A DNA stretch of 64,000 nt from Nelumbo lutea (Eukaryota > Streptophyta > Magnoliopsida > Proteales > Nelumbonaceae). Below the pieces are notes generated by a model. That model was not told the origin of the DNA, searched no databases, and was given only the letters and a program-made list of their open reading frames with translations. Made by a program: the position numbers and the translations under genes. Below, one piece after another: positions 44,235-55,530 of the stretch; within the stretch, counting starts at the first letter, position 1, and each line of letters starts with the position of its first letter. The stretch covers positions 32,736,356 to 32,800,355 of the forward strand of contig JAKGHH010000007.1 in assembly GCA_022828595.1 (NCBI GenBank), written 5' to 3'.

Positions 44235-44585
44235 TGTTTGGCATGATGCTGCAAATGAAGTACCATTTTCTCATAAAATAGTGCCTTTTTTTTTGTTTAG
44301 AATCATTGCTGCCAGGTAAGATGTTTCCTGGAGCAACAACTTTTTTTGTTTGGTACCAATGCTCCAGGAAACGTTTTCAGCACTGGTACCCATTATCCAG
44401 TGCCACATCACTGCCACCTCACATCCTTGTTGACAGCAACGAGCTGCAACTCCAGGAAACGCCAGATTCAGCGTTGCTTCAAGCCATGCCTTCCCGATTT
44501 CCAAGGCGTGGCTTGGAGCACCATTTTTTCCAACGTGGTGTTGATGTGGCATCATTTTCTGGAGCAACAACAACGATGCCAAATA
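44235..44585. repeat. Foldback element, unclassified
   Basis: TTTGGCATGATGCTGC on the left and CAACAACGATGCCAAA on the right are inverted. Inside, CCTGGAGCAACAACTTT and CATTTTCTGGAGCAACAACA recur. Open frames in both strands are symmetric artefacts of the palindrome. Confidence 0.5.
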
Positions 44586-44790
44586 GATGCTATAATTACT
44601 TGTGATAATAACAACTCAGGACTTCATTTTTGATAATATAACCTTAATAAAATTGTTATCTTATATATTGTCTATGAAATTTATCCTTTTACACATTAAA
44701 CATAACAAAAAGGTACAAGAAAACTAGGAGAAATGTGTATATATATAAAATTAACTACATTATAGGTTCAGAACAGTAAAAATTAATCCC

Positions 44791-45087
44791 CATGGTTTTG
44801 AAACCCAGAACATATTAGACAGTCGAACCAGTTGACCTAGGAACCGGTTCCATTTCATCATAAAATCGCTTTTTCGGTAAAAAATCATTGATTTGGTCAA
44901 CAACTCATTGACCTAGGCAATTGAAATGTCGAATCGGATGATAGTTTTTGGTTGCTCTTTATTTTATTTATTTTTAAAATTTTTTAAGTCATAACGGGTC
45001 ATCCGTTTGAACCAGACAATCAGACCATTCAACTCGGGAACCAGTCCCCAAAACGGTTCCGTGTTAGGTCCAATTTTAAAAACCATA
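44791..45087. mobile_element. hAT-like MITE, CATGGTTTT family, copy with intact TSD
   Basis: Ends CATGGTTTTGAAACCC and TTTTAAAAACCATA; TTAATCCC flanks both ends (44783-44790 and 45088-45095), 8/8 (9 if the terminal A is counted). Confidence 0.85.
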
Positions 45088-45148
45088 TTAATCCCGACCA
45101 AGTATTAATTAAGACACATACCACAAAACCAAAATCAAAATCGATATA

Positions 45149-45846
45149 GGTGGTGTTCGGAACTGTGGTCATCTCGTGGATGGCCCATTTTGGTCCACAC
45201 CACGGGATGACCACAGCGTTCTGTATGCTATAGACGGGGCTGCTCCACAATATACCATGGATCGGCCCCATCCACAACTCAATATCTTTTCCATGCATAT
45301 TTCTCGTGGTTGTTAGTGTTTTGAGAATATAATATTAATAAGATACATCGCTCTTTACCCTACAATATTACCATTGAAGCTCTTTTCCACCGCCCAAAGC
45401 TCACCTTCGCCGTTGTGCTCTACTACAAGAGGAAGAAGACGATTCTCCTTCGTCTTGCAATAATTTGTTAATTTGTTTTCTTAAATTTTTTTTTTATATT
45501 TTTATCAATAAAATAATATTTTTACATTTTTTTAAATTATTTTCTTACCATTTTTGTTAAAATTAATATTTATTGATTAATATTCAATTGTCGATGCCTT
45601 TTCCAATTTATTTATCATATAAACTATAAAAATTAGACATTTATGATCAATTGTGTAGATTTTTTCATAAAGTGTATATGAGATATATAGAATAAAAAAG
45701 TGTGGTGTGGATCCACACCACACCTACAAAGCGCCACTATGGATATAGATTGGACCAATCAGCAGTTTAGAATAACTGTGAACTATATAGTATGATATGA
45801 ATCAATTCACACCCACCAATTTCTCATCCACACTACAGAACACCCC
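45149..45846. mobile_element. MITE-like element with GGTGTTC termini
   Basis: GGTGGTGTTCGGAACTGTGG on the left; the right end read on the other strand is GGGGTGTTCTGTAGTGTGG. ATA flanks both ends. The centre is AT-rich non-coding. Confidence 0.55.
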
Positions 45847-45849
45847 ATA

Positions 45850-46382
45850 ATTAATCAATTCATTTGGTTCGGTTTTATCATGTGAATCCAACCCATTGAC
45901 AACTTGGGTGAGCGATTGACAAATTGTTAAAAATTGAATGGGCCCGGTCTAAATTCAGTGTAAACTCTTCAAATTGGGTAGAGACTTTCACCCCTATCTA
46001 GCACCTAGACCTAATTTAGGCTTTTGGTCTCGGGGCGATGAATGAATTGCCAAAGCAGAACCATTCATCTTCAAAATACAGGACTTCTACGTTAGCCTGG
46101 CCTTCAAATCTTCAGTGGTTGAAGGTTCAAGGTTTCAACTTCCAGGTAGAAAATCGACGAGGGTATATTTTGAATTGGAAGCACTTAAGAGATTATGATA
46201 AAGTGACTTGGCAAATGCATGAACTAAGATGTTTGGTGGGAAGATTCTTGGGTTTCTCATATCTTTCTGCAAGGCCCATTCTCTTGTATTTGATCAGAAG
46301 AAGACAGTTCTCTCTAGTGGTTGGTTGGTCTACAGGACAGCCGTATGTGAATCTATGATCCCCACAATACTACTCCAAGGAT
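45850..46382. other. Intergenic DNA, nothing recognised
   Basis: A 106-codon open frame near 46038 has no recognisable domain and I do not treat it as a gene. Confidence 0.45.
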
Positions 46383-47080
46383 TGGGACCCACCACTGGAT
46401 CAGCTTCACATGGGCATTCCCTTCAATATATCATCCCCCAATCAGATGAAATTTAATCATTTGATCCATGTAACTTTCCAGAAACATTTCTAAGTTCTAG
46501 TACTTCTTTTCCCATTTCCACCTATTCAATCAAATAGCTGAATTCTTCATCCAGGCTTATTTTTAACCCAGTTAATACCCACTTAAGAGCTCTTTATTGA
46601 TGCTCCTAAAATGGGTTTCAAAGAATTTTAGGGAAATGGAGCCCAAAACCCCAAATCTTTCCAAGGGTAAATTAAAGAGAGAATGACTTTTCAAGGGCTA
46701 AGAGTGAATTGGGAATCCAATAGATGGGGACCCACCACTGGATAAACATTCCCTAAATCAGATGAAATTTAACCATTTTATCTATGTAATTTTCCAGAAA
46801 TATTTCTCAATTTTAGTACTTTTTTTCCATTCCCACCATTGAAATGAAATGAATAACACAGCTACAATCTCCATTCAGACTGGTTTTCAGCCTAGTTAGT
46901 TATTCATTTAAGAGGTTCCCTATTGATCCTCTTGAAATGGGTTTCAAGGGTTTTTAGGGAACATGGAGCCCAGAACTCTAGATGTCTCCAAGGATAAATT
47001 AAGGAGCTAATGACTTTTTTATAAGGGTCAAATAATGAAACATTGAGCCATTGATGAGTGAATTGGGAATCCAAGCCATT
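46383..47080. repeat. Tandem duplication, two units of about 350 bp
   Basis: Unit 1 (about 46383-46730) and unit 2 (about 46731-47080) share GACCCACCACTGGAT, CAGATGAAATTTAA, GAAATGGGTTTCAA-type phrases and GTGAATTGGGAATCCAA in the same order. They lie just upstream of the ARGOS-type gene. Confidence 0.75.
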
Positions 47081-47565
47081 GCAAATTGCTACAGAATACA
47101 CGGATTAACAGCTAAGTGTACATCTGTATCTTGATTTCCCCTGTAATTTATTGATTAATATTAAATAAATAAATAAAGTCAGTTGACCCGTTTCTAGAGA
47201 CAGATCATGGAGACAGAGAAAAGGCAGGAAAAGAGGACAAAAAAGGCAAGGATGGGTCCAGGGGTGAAGAACCTTAAAAGACAACCCCGCAGTCTTTATC
47301 GTACCAGTTTCCATTTGAGTGTCAAGCAACCCCACTTGGGATTGAATTCACTGAATCCAGCCAGCCCACCACCCCTCTCTCTCTCTCTCTTCGGGAACCC
47401 AATATCCATCTCAATTCATTGACTCAAACGTCCCCTACGTACACACGAAGAGGGAATCAACAGTCGAACGTCAAAATTGACATCTCTTGGAAAGAAGGTT
47501 ATGGCCTTTTCACCTCCTCCTCTTATTCTTCTTCTTCTCAATTCTCGTGATTCATTCTTAATCAC

Positions 47566-47573
47566 TATTTATA
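47566..47573 (+). promoter_or_regulatory. Candidate TATA box of the ARGOS-type gene
   Basis: TATTTATA in CACTATTTATACTTCTC, about 110 bp before the first upstream ORF and 218 bp before the candidate leader donor site. The transcription start was not determined. Confidence 0.35.
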
Positions 47574-47674
47574 CTTCTCTCGCTTTCTGAAATAACAACT
47601 AAAATCCTTCCTTCTTGGTATTCTTGCACTTTTGATCTGAACAGAGAAGATTTTAGGAGAGGAGAGAGTCTGAG

Positions 47675-47755
47675 ATGCAAAGGGTGTGTGAAAAGACCTT
47701 TGTTTGTAGTTGCCCGTCTGGAAATCTTCACCTCTTTATCAGCGCCACCGCCTAA
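47675..47755 (+). CDS. Upstream ORF 1 in the ARGOS leader (26 aa)
   Basis: An ATG-initiated reading frame ending TAA, starting MQRVCEKTFVCSCPSG, in the presumed first leader exon. It could dampen translation of the main ORF. Conservation is unknown. Confidence 0.3.
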   Translation: MQRVCEKTFVCSCPSGNLHLFISATA

Positions 47756-47783
47756 GGCAACCATAAGACTACCAATTCTACAG

Positions 47784-48374
47784 GTATCACAGATGCCTCT
47801 CTTGCTTGCTTTTTCAACTTCTTTTTTCTGTTATTTCTTTTGAATGGTGTTTTCATTCTCATTTCCTTAAACAAAATATGATATCTGCATCTTGTTGGTT
47901 TGGATTTGGTTTCAACTTTCAAGTTTCAACCTTAGAGGGAGGTTTAGAAGGGGCTGGAATGAGAAGGGTTCCTGAGAGAACGTCTGTTTCTCGTTTCCTG
48001 ATTTAGTTTTTTTTTTTTCTTGTGATTTTTGTGTTTCTTTTTGGGTCGGTTTCCTCCATTTCATATTGCATATGAAGGTTTTGAAGGATATTTTTGTATC
48101 CATACTTTTCAGATTGTAAAAGGAAAAAATAACCGATGTTTTCAACTTTCACTTCCTCCATTTCTGTCTGGTTTACATGGTTTTGTTCCAAAGCTTTGTC
48201 CACCGACTAAAGAAATCAAGATGTAGTTGAACCCTTTTGTGGCTGCATTCTGAGGGCTTGGGGTTGACTAAAATAGTAATCTGATCGGATCTATAGGAAT
48301 GAAATCTGGTTTGGGCAAGCTCAGTTTCTACATTATTGGCTTTAATTGGATATTCATGATTTCATGGTTTACAG
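47784..48374 (+). other. Candidate leader intron of the ARGOS-type gene
   Basis: Donor CTACAG/GTATCA and acceptor TTTACAG/GTTCAAG bracket a T-rich stretch of about 590 bp. A 5'-leader intron is inferred from these signals and from the T-rich composition; not confirmed. Confidence 0.5.
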
Positions 48375-48429
48375 GTTCAAGTACGGCTGGATTAGCTTGG
48401 ACGTCCCGAGAGTTGAATTGAAGCTTGAG

Positions 48430-48513
48430 ATGGTTGTGAGGGATCTACACTCGAATGGTTATCCAAACTGGGGTTCAATGCTGCGAATTTGTCAAGCATA
48501 TGCTATTAGTTGA
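48430..48513 (+). CDS. Upstream ORF 2 in the ARGOS leader (27 aa)
   Basis: ATG to TGA, 28 codons, MVVRDLHSNGYPNWGSMLRI then CQAYAIS. It is the first ATG after the candidate leader intron. A third, 9-codon upstream ORF at 48786-48815 ends 14 bases before the main ATG. These could regulate translation; an alternative is chance. Confidence 0.35.
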   Translation: MVVRDLHSNGYPNWGSMLRICQAYAIS

Positions 48514-48829
48514 ACTCTTGGAAACTGTCACTCCAACTGTTTGAATTCTTATTCGTGCTCATCATCCTTCCTCGGAGCTCTCAAATCACCAAATAACAAC
48601 TGCTGTAACTGGGAGAATTTACCTGAAGGGCTGAGAAACCTCTTAGCTGATTGAATACATCCAATAAACTGACTGGGCTTTCCTGAATTGTGAATTGCAT
48701 ATTGGGTGACTGATTGCCAACTTCACCTGTGGTGTAATTGAGACTGGAATAGACTTGATTCACGATATAGTTCAATTGTGGTTTCATGGAACTGGGTGAC
48801 TTAAGGGAAATTTGAAGGAGACTAGAATA

Positions 48830-49138
48830 ATGGATGGCAGGGCAAGAAGGGCTGCTAGTCTTGTGGAGAAAAAGAGCCGGCATTATCATCGATCCCTCTC
48901 ACAAGATCTAATGACAGGGAACACCAGAAGGCCCTTTCCATCAAATTATTTCAGTCTGGAATCCTTACTTGTACTTCTCTTTCTCACTGCCTCGATGCTG
49001 ATCCTTCCTCTCATACTACCACCATTGCCTCCCCCACCTTTTCTGTTGCTTCTGCTTCCCATTGGCATACTTGCAGTGCTTATGATCTTAGCTTTCATTA
49101 CTTCTGATGTTCGAAATATTGCATCATCTTATATGTAA
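48830..49138 (+). CDS. ARGOS: ARGOS/OSR-type organ-size regulator
   Basis: A 102-residue protein from ATG 48830 to TAA 49138. Residues 1-39 are basic and variable. From residue 40 comes the family signature: a hydrophobic helix (about 45-63), the proline hinge LPPLPPPP (63-70), and a second helix (about 71-90), then a short tail. This matches the OSR domain of the plant ARGOS, ARL and OSR1 proteins, small ER-membrane proteins that promote organ growth and, in Arabidopsis and maize studies, lower ethylene sensitivity. Length fits the family (about 100-140). A GTG/TTG start further left is not needed, since ATG 48830 gives a normal N-terminus. The gene stands alone with a leader that holds an intron candidate and upstream ORFs. 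Family membership is clear; which paralogue it is remains open. Confidence 0.9.
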   Translation: MDGRARRAASLVEKKSRHYHRSLSQDLMTGNTRRPFPSNYFSLESLLVLLFLTASMLILPLILPPLPPPPFLLLLLPIGILAVLMILAFITSDVRNIASSYM

Positions 49139-50689
49139 AGTGGAGCTTAAAGTCTGTTTCTCTTGTTTCAGAGAACAATTTTTTTTTTCTTGTGTAATTT
49201 TGTTCTATTTCTCCTTGAATGACTCAAAAGATTACAGTTTTTTTGTGTCTTTCTCTCTCCAGCCTCAGATTAATAGCTTTGATGGCCAATTTGTTTCAAC
49301 TCCAAATCAAAATTCATGAGCTCATAACTGGACCTGAACTAGCCAATGAAGCTTTGTCCAAATCAAATCAATGATAATTGAAAGCTAGAGAAGATGACTT
49401 AACCTTGGTCAATTGAAGGGATTATAATAGCAAGATAAAATGGAAGAAATTAGGTCCCAATAAGGCTGCTTCCAATTGGTTAACAAGCAATTGATACAGA
49501 GATGGTAATCTCTTTTTCAAAAGTTTGCAAGGGGTGTTTTATAACCATTAGTTCAGAAAGCTCAACAATAAACTTTTCTCTTTAAACCGTGCCCTGAATG
49601 GCAATGGCATCCTGACAATTTTGGCCCGCAAAGGTTCTAATTAATCACAAACTAAGAGTTTCTTCTAGTTTTCCACTAGGCAATTGGATAATTTGTATTG
49701 AGCATGCAAACACTGAAGAAGTTTTTGAAAACTCAAGAATGGCAATTGTATGACTAAAATTCTAATCAACTTCACTTTCTTAAGAAAATAAACAGCAGCT
49801 CTGTTATTCTCAATTTACAGTACAGTGAACTTTTCAAAATAACAGGATCTGAAAGTATCTAGAAAGAAAAGCAATTCAACATTACAGGTTCAACCTTATC
49901 AGCTGATTGTGTTAACAAAAATCCTTTTAAAGAAAAATATTTTAAGGACTTGATGATGCAGCAGATCATTGACATAGTCTGGGCTTCTCTCTCTCTCTCT
50001 CTCTTGCTTAGCCATTATATATGAGTTCTTTGATCATGAAATCAAACCATGGAAACCATTGAAGAGATGATCAAGGGATAAGAGCGCAGTCTCTGATGTA
50101 CTGATGGAGAGAGACCCCCATGGACAGGCAGCTTACTTTGAGTATTGCAGACAATTCCAAATGACCTAACCTCTACAAAGTGGTGGATTATTCCAAGGCT
50201 CTGACTACATTTAGCCTTGGCTGTGTGATTTGTGACTTTCCTAATTTCCTTGCACCAATATAGTGTGAAGTTGCTTTCCTCTGCTGTAGTCTTTTTGGGA
50301 CATTATAATATCTTAACATGTGATATGCATCTCTTACGTAACTAGAAGTCTAGAATGAACCTTTATCATTTTACTTCAACTAAATTCTAATTCCATCTAA
50401 GAAAGCCATTTGTTAACTTGTGGTCTATACTCTATTGGAATCAACTTTATGGTCATGTGGCAGATCAAAACTACTAATTTGAGCTTGTTTTTTAAGGCGG
50501 TGTTTAGAACTTTGGTATTACAGTAGTTCGCATTACATACAGGAAATCTGGGGTGGCGACAGAGTAGAGTGCACGTGAGGCCCACTGGACCAGAAAGATC
50601 AGCATGTGGTTCCGTGGGTTTGATCCTATGCCTCTTATTTTTGCTAGTGATGGTGTGTCTAAATTTTGTATATAATTTTGTTTATATAT
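49139..50689. other. 3' flank of ARGOS and intergenic DNA
   Basis: Contains the presumed 3' untranslated region (T-rich, about 49139-49330) and a CT microsatellite at 49987-50003. No further gene recognised. Confidence 0.5.
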
Positions 50690-50830
50690 TTTTATATATA
50701 AAAACAATTCTTATTGTCACATCTATTTTTGTTTAATATGATGAATATAAAGTTGTTTATAAAAAAAAAGATGAATATAAAGTTGTGCCTAAATGTTTTC
50801 TACAAAATTTATGTATCTTTTTGTATTATT
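50690..50830. repeat. Helitron-related fragment
   Basis: GTCACATCTATTTTTGTTTA and AATATGATGAATATAAAGTT resemble blocks inside the Helitron at 19953-21870. AATATAAAGTTGT is locally duplicated. Confidence 0.4.
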
Positions 50831-51029
50831 ATTTCTTGGGATTATAGTTGATAAGGGCAACTTTGGGTCTTATTATCAATAAAAATAATCTTTTTAAAAA
50901 TAATTTCTACAATAGGGTAACTTTTTCTAAAAAATATCAAAAAATGGTAGAAACACCGTTCATCTTCTTTTTCCTTCAGACCACTAAATAAATCTCCCAA
51001 CCTCTGGTCTTTATCTTTCTCTTTCCTCC

Positions 51030-51480
51030 TCCACCCTTCGATGGCCATGAAAGAGCTTCATCGTCGAGCACTACCTGGAGTTGGGAAGGCGGATGCCATG
51101 AAAGGCCGGCGTCCAGAGCTCAACACTACTTGGAGGAGTTTCGATGGCCATTGCCAAGATCGCTATGAAAGAGCTTCGTCCGCCTTCCACCTTCAGACAA
51201 CTTTGATAGAATGCATGGTCTCTTTCCCAACCTTTGATGTTGCCAATTAATATTTTTTTTTACTCAAAATTTTGACAATAATAATGATTGATATGGAGTT
51301 AGGAAGGCGGACGAAGCTTCACCTTTCGATGGCCATGAAAGATTGGCGATCTTGGGCATAGAGGTGGATCTAAAGAAGAGGGTTCCGGTTTGAGAATGAA
51401 CTTGTTTGTCCATATCTAGTTTGTTGAACTCTGGAAGGCAAACGGTAGCGAACATTATCCCTAGTTGAATTTTAAAATAC
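51030..51480. repeat. Inverted copies of a coding-like word set
   Basis: TCGATGGCCATGAAAGAGCT, AAGGCGGATGCCATGAAAGG and TTCGATGGCCATTGCC recur in both orientations (again at 51303-51345). Probably a decayed foldback element; no gene recognised. Confidence 0.4.
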
Positions 51481-51524
51481 CACTTATAAAATTATTCTTA
51501 GTTGAATTATATAATACTTTCATG

Positions 51525-51845
51525 AAAGCACTTATACGAAAGCACTTTTATAAAAGTGCTTTTATATAGTGCAAAAGCATTTTTTAGAAAGTACTTTGAT
51601 GAAAGCACTTTATAAAAGTACTTTTATAAAAAAACACTTTTAAGAAAGTACTTTTATGAAACTACTTTTACGAAAGCACTTTTACAAAAGTGCATTTATG
51701 ACTTACAAGTGTACTTTTATAAAGTGCTTTCATAAAAATACTTTCACAAAAGTGCTTTCATAAAAGTTTTTCGTAAAAGTACTTTCGTAAAAATGTTTTC
51801 ATAAAAGTAATTTAATAAAAGTGCTTTCAAAATGGTGTATTTTGG
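51525..51845. repeat. Palindromic AAAGCACTTTTATAAAAGTG array
   Basis: About fifteen degenerate copies of ACTTTTATAAAAGT, each itself palindromic and joined by GC or GAAAGC, so the array reads almost the same on both strands. No spacers of constant length, so not CRISPR. Confidence 0.85.
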
Positions 51846-52283
51846 AAAGTTGAAAGAAAATGAAGGGTAAAATAGTTACAAATGCTTATTCAAGTGCTTA
51901 TTAGAGAAAAATACTTCCAAAGGTCCAATATAAAATAACAACATAGCCTTAACATCCAATATAAAATACTATCAAACGTCCAATATAAAATGCTTATTCA
52001 AGTACTTATTTGCATTGGGTGTCAAATGCAAATAAAGCCTTAATATCCAAAGGAACATCATTCTTCATACCAACACATTCAAAGAAGGAAACAAGAACTC
52101 TTCTTACAACTTTTTCAATATGCCACTTAACACCTCTAAAAGCAAAATCATTCCGAAACATCCAGATAAGATATAGAATAATCGCAGCCCAACACAGAAA
52201 ATAAATGTTTTCTTCATTAGGATTCGAACTAAGACTATCCAGAAAAAAGTTATCTACTAATCCCTAACTTTGATTCCACAAAC

Positions 52284-52592
52284 CAATGTTTTCAAAACCA
52301 AACCAGACCGAATGGTCAGACCAAAAATACTAGTAACCTGCACCTGATTGATTTCGTTTTACTCAAAAACCACTATTTGGCCAAAAACCATTGATTTGGT
52401 CAACATATTGCTGACTCGGGTGGTCGAACTGTCGAACCATTCCACCCAGGAACGGTTATTTGGTTATTTTTTGGGGTCTTTTACATTTTTTTTGTCAAAG
52501 CAGGCCATCCTTTTGGACCAGACGATCAGACTATTCGATCCGGGAGCCAGACCCAGAATGATTCCCTGTCCGGTCCGGTTTTAAAAACCTTG
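52284..52592. mobile_element. hAT-like MITE, CATGGTTTT family, nested in LINE
   Basis: Ends CAATGTTTTCAAAACC and GGTTTTAAAAACCTTG; CCACAAAC flanks both ends (52276-52283 and 52593-52600), 8/8. The interior has ATTGATTTGGTCAACATATTG and GGTGGTCGAACTGTCGAACC-type phrases of the family. Confidence 0.88.
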
Positions 52593-52714
52593 CCACAAAC
52601 ATCCCAATGATAAAGCAAACCAAATTGCTCTCGTGGAACTACAATAAAAGAATCAATGCATTACATCCTTAAAACAAGAACCATAGAAAACAGAATTAGT
52701 AACGCAATTAAAAC

Positions 52715-53013
52715 TTGGGGTTCAAGCCAAGTTGAATATCTGGTTACTTAAGCTCGGCTTGCCTAAAAATTATGAGGCTCAAGTTTGAATCAAGCTAGAG
52801 ACTTGAGATCGAATTTGGCTTGAATCAAAAGTTTTAAGTTTAAGATTGTCTCAGTTCGAGCTCAGGAATGAGGCTTATGAGCCTAATGAGCCAAACTTTA
52901 TTAGGTTTGAGCTAGGTTCAATTAACAAACGGGCCTATATATTGGGCTCAAGTTCAACTTGAAGCTTGGTTTAGACCGAACTAACGTAAAAACCTCGGTT
53001 CGTGTCCACCCTA
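52715..53013. mobile_element. Non-autonomous hAT-like element nested in LINE
   Basis: Ends TTGGGGTTCAAGCC and GTGTCCACCCTA; ATTAAAAC on both sides (AATTAAAAC if one more base is counted). Interior words are AGCTTGGCTTGAA, CTCAAGTTTGAA and GAGCCTAATGAGCC. Same interior type as 62876-63332. Confidence 0.8.
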
Positions 53014-53624
53014 ATTAAAACCATGCAAAAAACAAAACAATGGCAGTAGTAACAATTTCTAACATCTCTCTATAGGAACAACTTATATCTCGGCAACACA
53101 GGAAGCTGTTAGACACTTAGATCTTACCAATTATGCCCAACCTCTGAGTAGTAAGTCTAGAAGCATGTTGTTCCCAAAAATAATAAACAGACGCTTTAAT
53201 AGAAAATTTCCCATTTCTACTCAAATTACAATAAAACAGGTCCTTATAAGGGAGCAAGATCAAAATTTTGTCTTGTATTGGTCTGTATCACTGATACGTA
53301 TCATATTGGAGCCTTCTTGATAAGCCCCTACAAGGGGTGTTTCGGGTTGGCAAGTGGTTCAGAGGGTAGACCGACCTTAAATCAACCCCTCCCAAAAATT
53401 TCCTTGAATTTTATCAATTTCTTCATTAACCCCATCAGGGAACGGGACCAAAGATATTACATGATTTGAGACCACTTGCAAAACAGACTTAGCCAACACC
53501 TGCTTGAGAAAGTTTTGCTGCCTTCCAAACATTCAATTGGGAAGAGATATATTCCAAAACAAAATTAACAGACAAATCTTTATTTATTTTTTTCAAAAAA
53601 GGGGAATACCCAAGTACTTAGGAT

Positions 53625-53863
53625 CAATGTTCTAAATATCGATACAAGTCAATATGCCGATTGGGGTGTATCGACTTATGTCAAGCTACGCCCTTTCTAT
53701 AGTTTTTTTATTAAACTGCTTTAGGGGGTTGGTTTAAGGCCCATCTACCCCTTGCATCAGGTGAGACCTTAAAACACCCAAACTATAGGGATGTATAAGG
53801 GGGTTGCCAATATGATATGTATCAGCCGATATGCCCTGATACATTTTGATACTTTGAACATTG
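53625..53863. mobile_element. hAT-like MITE (CAATGTTC type) nested in LINE
   Basis: Ends CAATGTTCTAAATATC and GATACTTTGAACATTG; CTTAGGAT flanks both ends (53617-53624 and 53864-53871), 8/8. Interior contains TATCGACTTATGTC and CGATATGCC words. Confidence 0.88.
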
Positions 53864-54236
53864 CTTAGGATTATAATCCAAATTCCCCATAGGAAGGCAT
53901 CTCCTTAATTTTTCCACCTTATGATTAACATTCTTACTACAAAAAATTCCAGATTTGCTACAATTAATTAATTGCCCCAACATACCTTAAAATTTATATA
54001 TAATAACTAGAAGATTAGCAACCACTTCTATAGAGGCCCTAACAAATAGGAACACATCGTCAGCAAAAAACAAATAAGAAATTGAAGTAGCATTCCTACA
54101 AATTTTAACCCCTGGGTCTGACCCTAATCTTTAGCCTTGGCTAGGATCCTAGAGAGAGCCTTCATACCCAAAATAAAGAGATAAGGAGAGTGATGATCCC
54201 CCTGTCTAAGCCCTTTAGATGGATGAACTTATTTTG

Positions 54237-54840
54237 ATGTAAGATCAGAAATGTGTCTAATTTTTTTTTATTTTTGCATTTTATTTTTAAAAATTTTAGT
54301 ATTTAACTATGACATCATAGGTTGGCCAATTTGGGTCGGTTATAAATTTTATGTTCCATTTCTACAAATTTTCTTTATTATTTGTACTCTTTTTTTTTTC
54401 AGTATTTAATGATGACATCATGGGTTCAACTATTTAACCCCCATGGTTTAACTACTTACCCGCTACATGATAAAACTTATTTCATTTCCAAGTTGGTTTT
54501 AAAAGATAATTTTATATATTAAAATTATTGTTCATGGATTTAATTTAATCTAATTAGTATAATTTAAATTTTTAGTATTTAAGTATAACATCATGGATTC
54601 ACTTCTTTGAATCAAAATGGTTGAACTGTTCACCTGCCACAAAGAAATCAGTTTCATTTCCAAATCTATTTAAAATATATGTTTCTTATACCATTAAAGT
54701 TATTATTCATAGATTTAATTAATGAAATTTAATGATGAGAACCATAAACATAGGATTGAATAGGATTGAATGAGAGAAAATGAGTTAAGTCTGCTTAATA
54801 TGAGAGAGAATAGAATCGACTGAAAAGTGGTATTAGATTT
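54237..54840. repeat. Helitron-related fragment
   Basis: Repeats phrases of the Helitron at 19953-21870: TATTTAACTATGACATCAT, AAATGGTTGAACTG, CATGGATTTAATT. Neither terminus is visible. Confidence 0.5.
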
Positions 54841-55001
54841 ACAATTTTAATCATAAAAAATCCCAATACCCAATGCATTTTTTGGCAAAATGGTGGATTG
54901 CAACACATGGATCATGAAATGTTAAGACAAAATAATAAAACACCCCACTCCAGCCACCGAGCGCAAAATTATAATCTCTAGAATTTTTCCAACATTTTGA
55001 T

Positions 55002-55406
55002 GGTGTTTGGAAATGTAAGCGTTTTTTGGGACCGATTTTCAAGAAAAAACACCCATGCTTTCAAGACCCGTTTTTCATAAAAAAGCGCTTCTGCCATGTA
55101 GGCACTAAGCAATACTATGTTGTTTGGTAAGGTGATTTTCATCACCGTTTTTCATGTATGTACTAACAGGTAAGCACTATATAGGATACACATCAGTCAA
55201 CTGTTAGGGGAAATGGTTCACCGATGCATAAAATGCCAAATTTGATGTTTCATGCATCGGTGGGATCCCAATTTATGAGGCATGCCCGATTTTTTAATAA
55301 ACACCTGAACCAAACATTCATATATATGGGCATTTGTCGAGACGCTCATGTGAATCGGACGTGACACCATTTTTTTGAAAAAACGGATACATTTCCAAAC
55401 ATCCCC
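55002..55406. mobile_element. Tourist-like MITE with GGTGTTTGGAAATG ends
   Basis: GGTGTTTGGAAATGTAAGCG on the left pairs with ACATTTCCAAACATCCCC on the right. Target duplication not clear. Confidence 0.5.
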
Positions 55407-55419
55407 TTTACGTGCAACA

Positions 55420-55530
55420 CATGGTCAAATCGATTGACGGTTCAAGTACCTGGGTCACTGATTTTTTGACCAAGTCAATAGTTTTTAACCAATTTGCGGG
55501 GCCAGGGTTATCCTAGGCCGAAAATAGAGT
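55420..55530. mobile_element. CATGGTTTT family, partial copy
   Basis: ACATGGTCAAATCG then ACCTGGGTCACTGATTTTTT and ACCAAGTCAATAG match the family phrases in shortened form. Confidence 0.4.

Larger units (their letters stand above)
51995..54236 (-). pseudogene. L1-type LINE ORF2 remnant with three nested elements
   Basis: Read on the minus strand from 54236, the reverse transcriptase motif GLRQGDHHSPYLFILGMKAL is visible, then KALSRILAKAKD. After the usual FADD region (frame-broken) and the WLLIFKLLYK-like stretch, later LINE regions follow: a GRQNFLKQVLAKS-type block, and near 52200 down to 52010 the C-terminal part NIYFLCWAAIILYLIWMFRN. Three short elements interrupt it (53625-53863, 52715-53013, 52284-52592), each with its own 8-9 bp duplication. 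Many stops; dead. Only the 3' half of ORF2 is present. Confidence 0.75.

Noticed and set aside
44271..44633. Three overlapping open frames of about 100 codons
   Set aside because: They lie on both strands of a foldback element; symmetry of the palindrome explains them.
46038..46358. 106-codon open frame as a host gene
   Set aside because: No family resemblance, no splice or start context, and no second line of evidence.
51525..51845. Repeat array as CRISPR or as a satellite
   Set aside because: No spacers, and units are degenerate and palindromic; it is too short to be a satellite.
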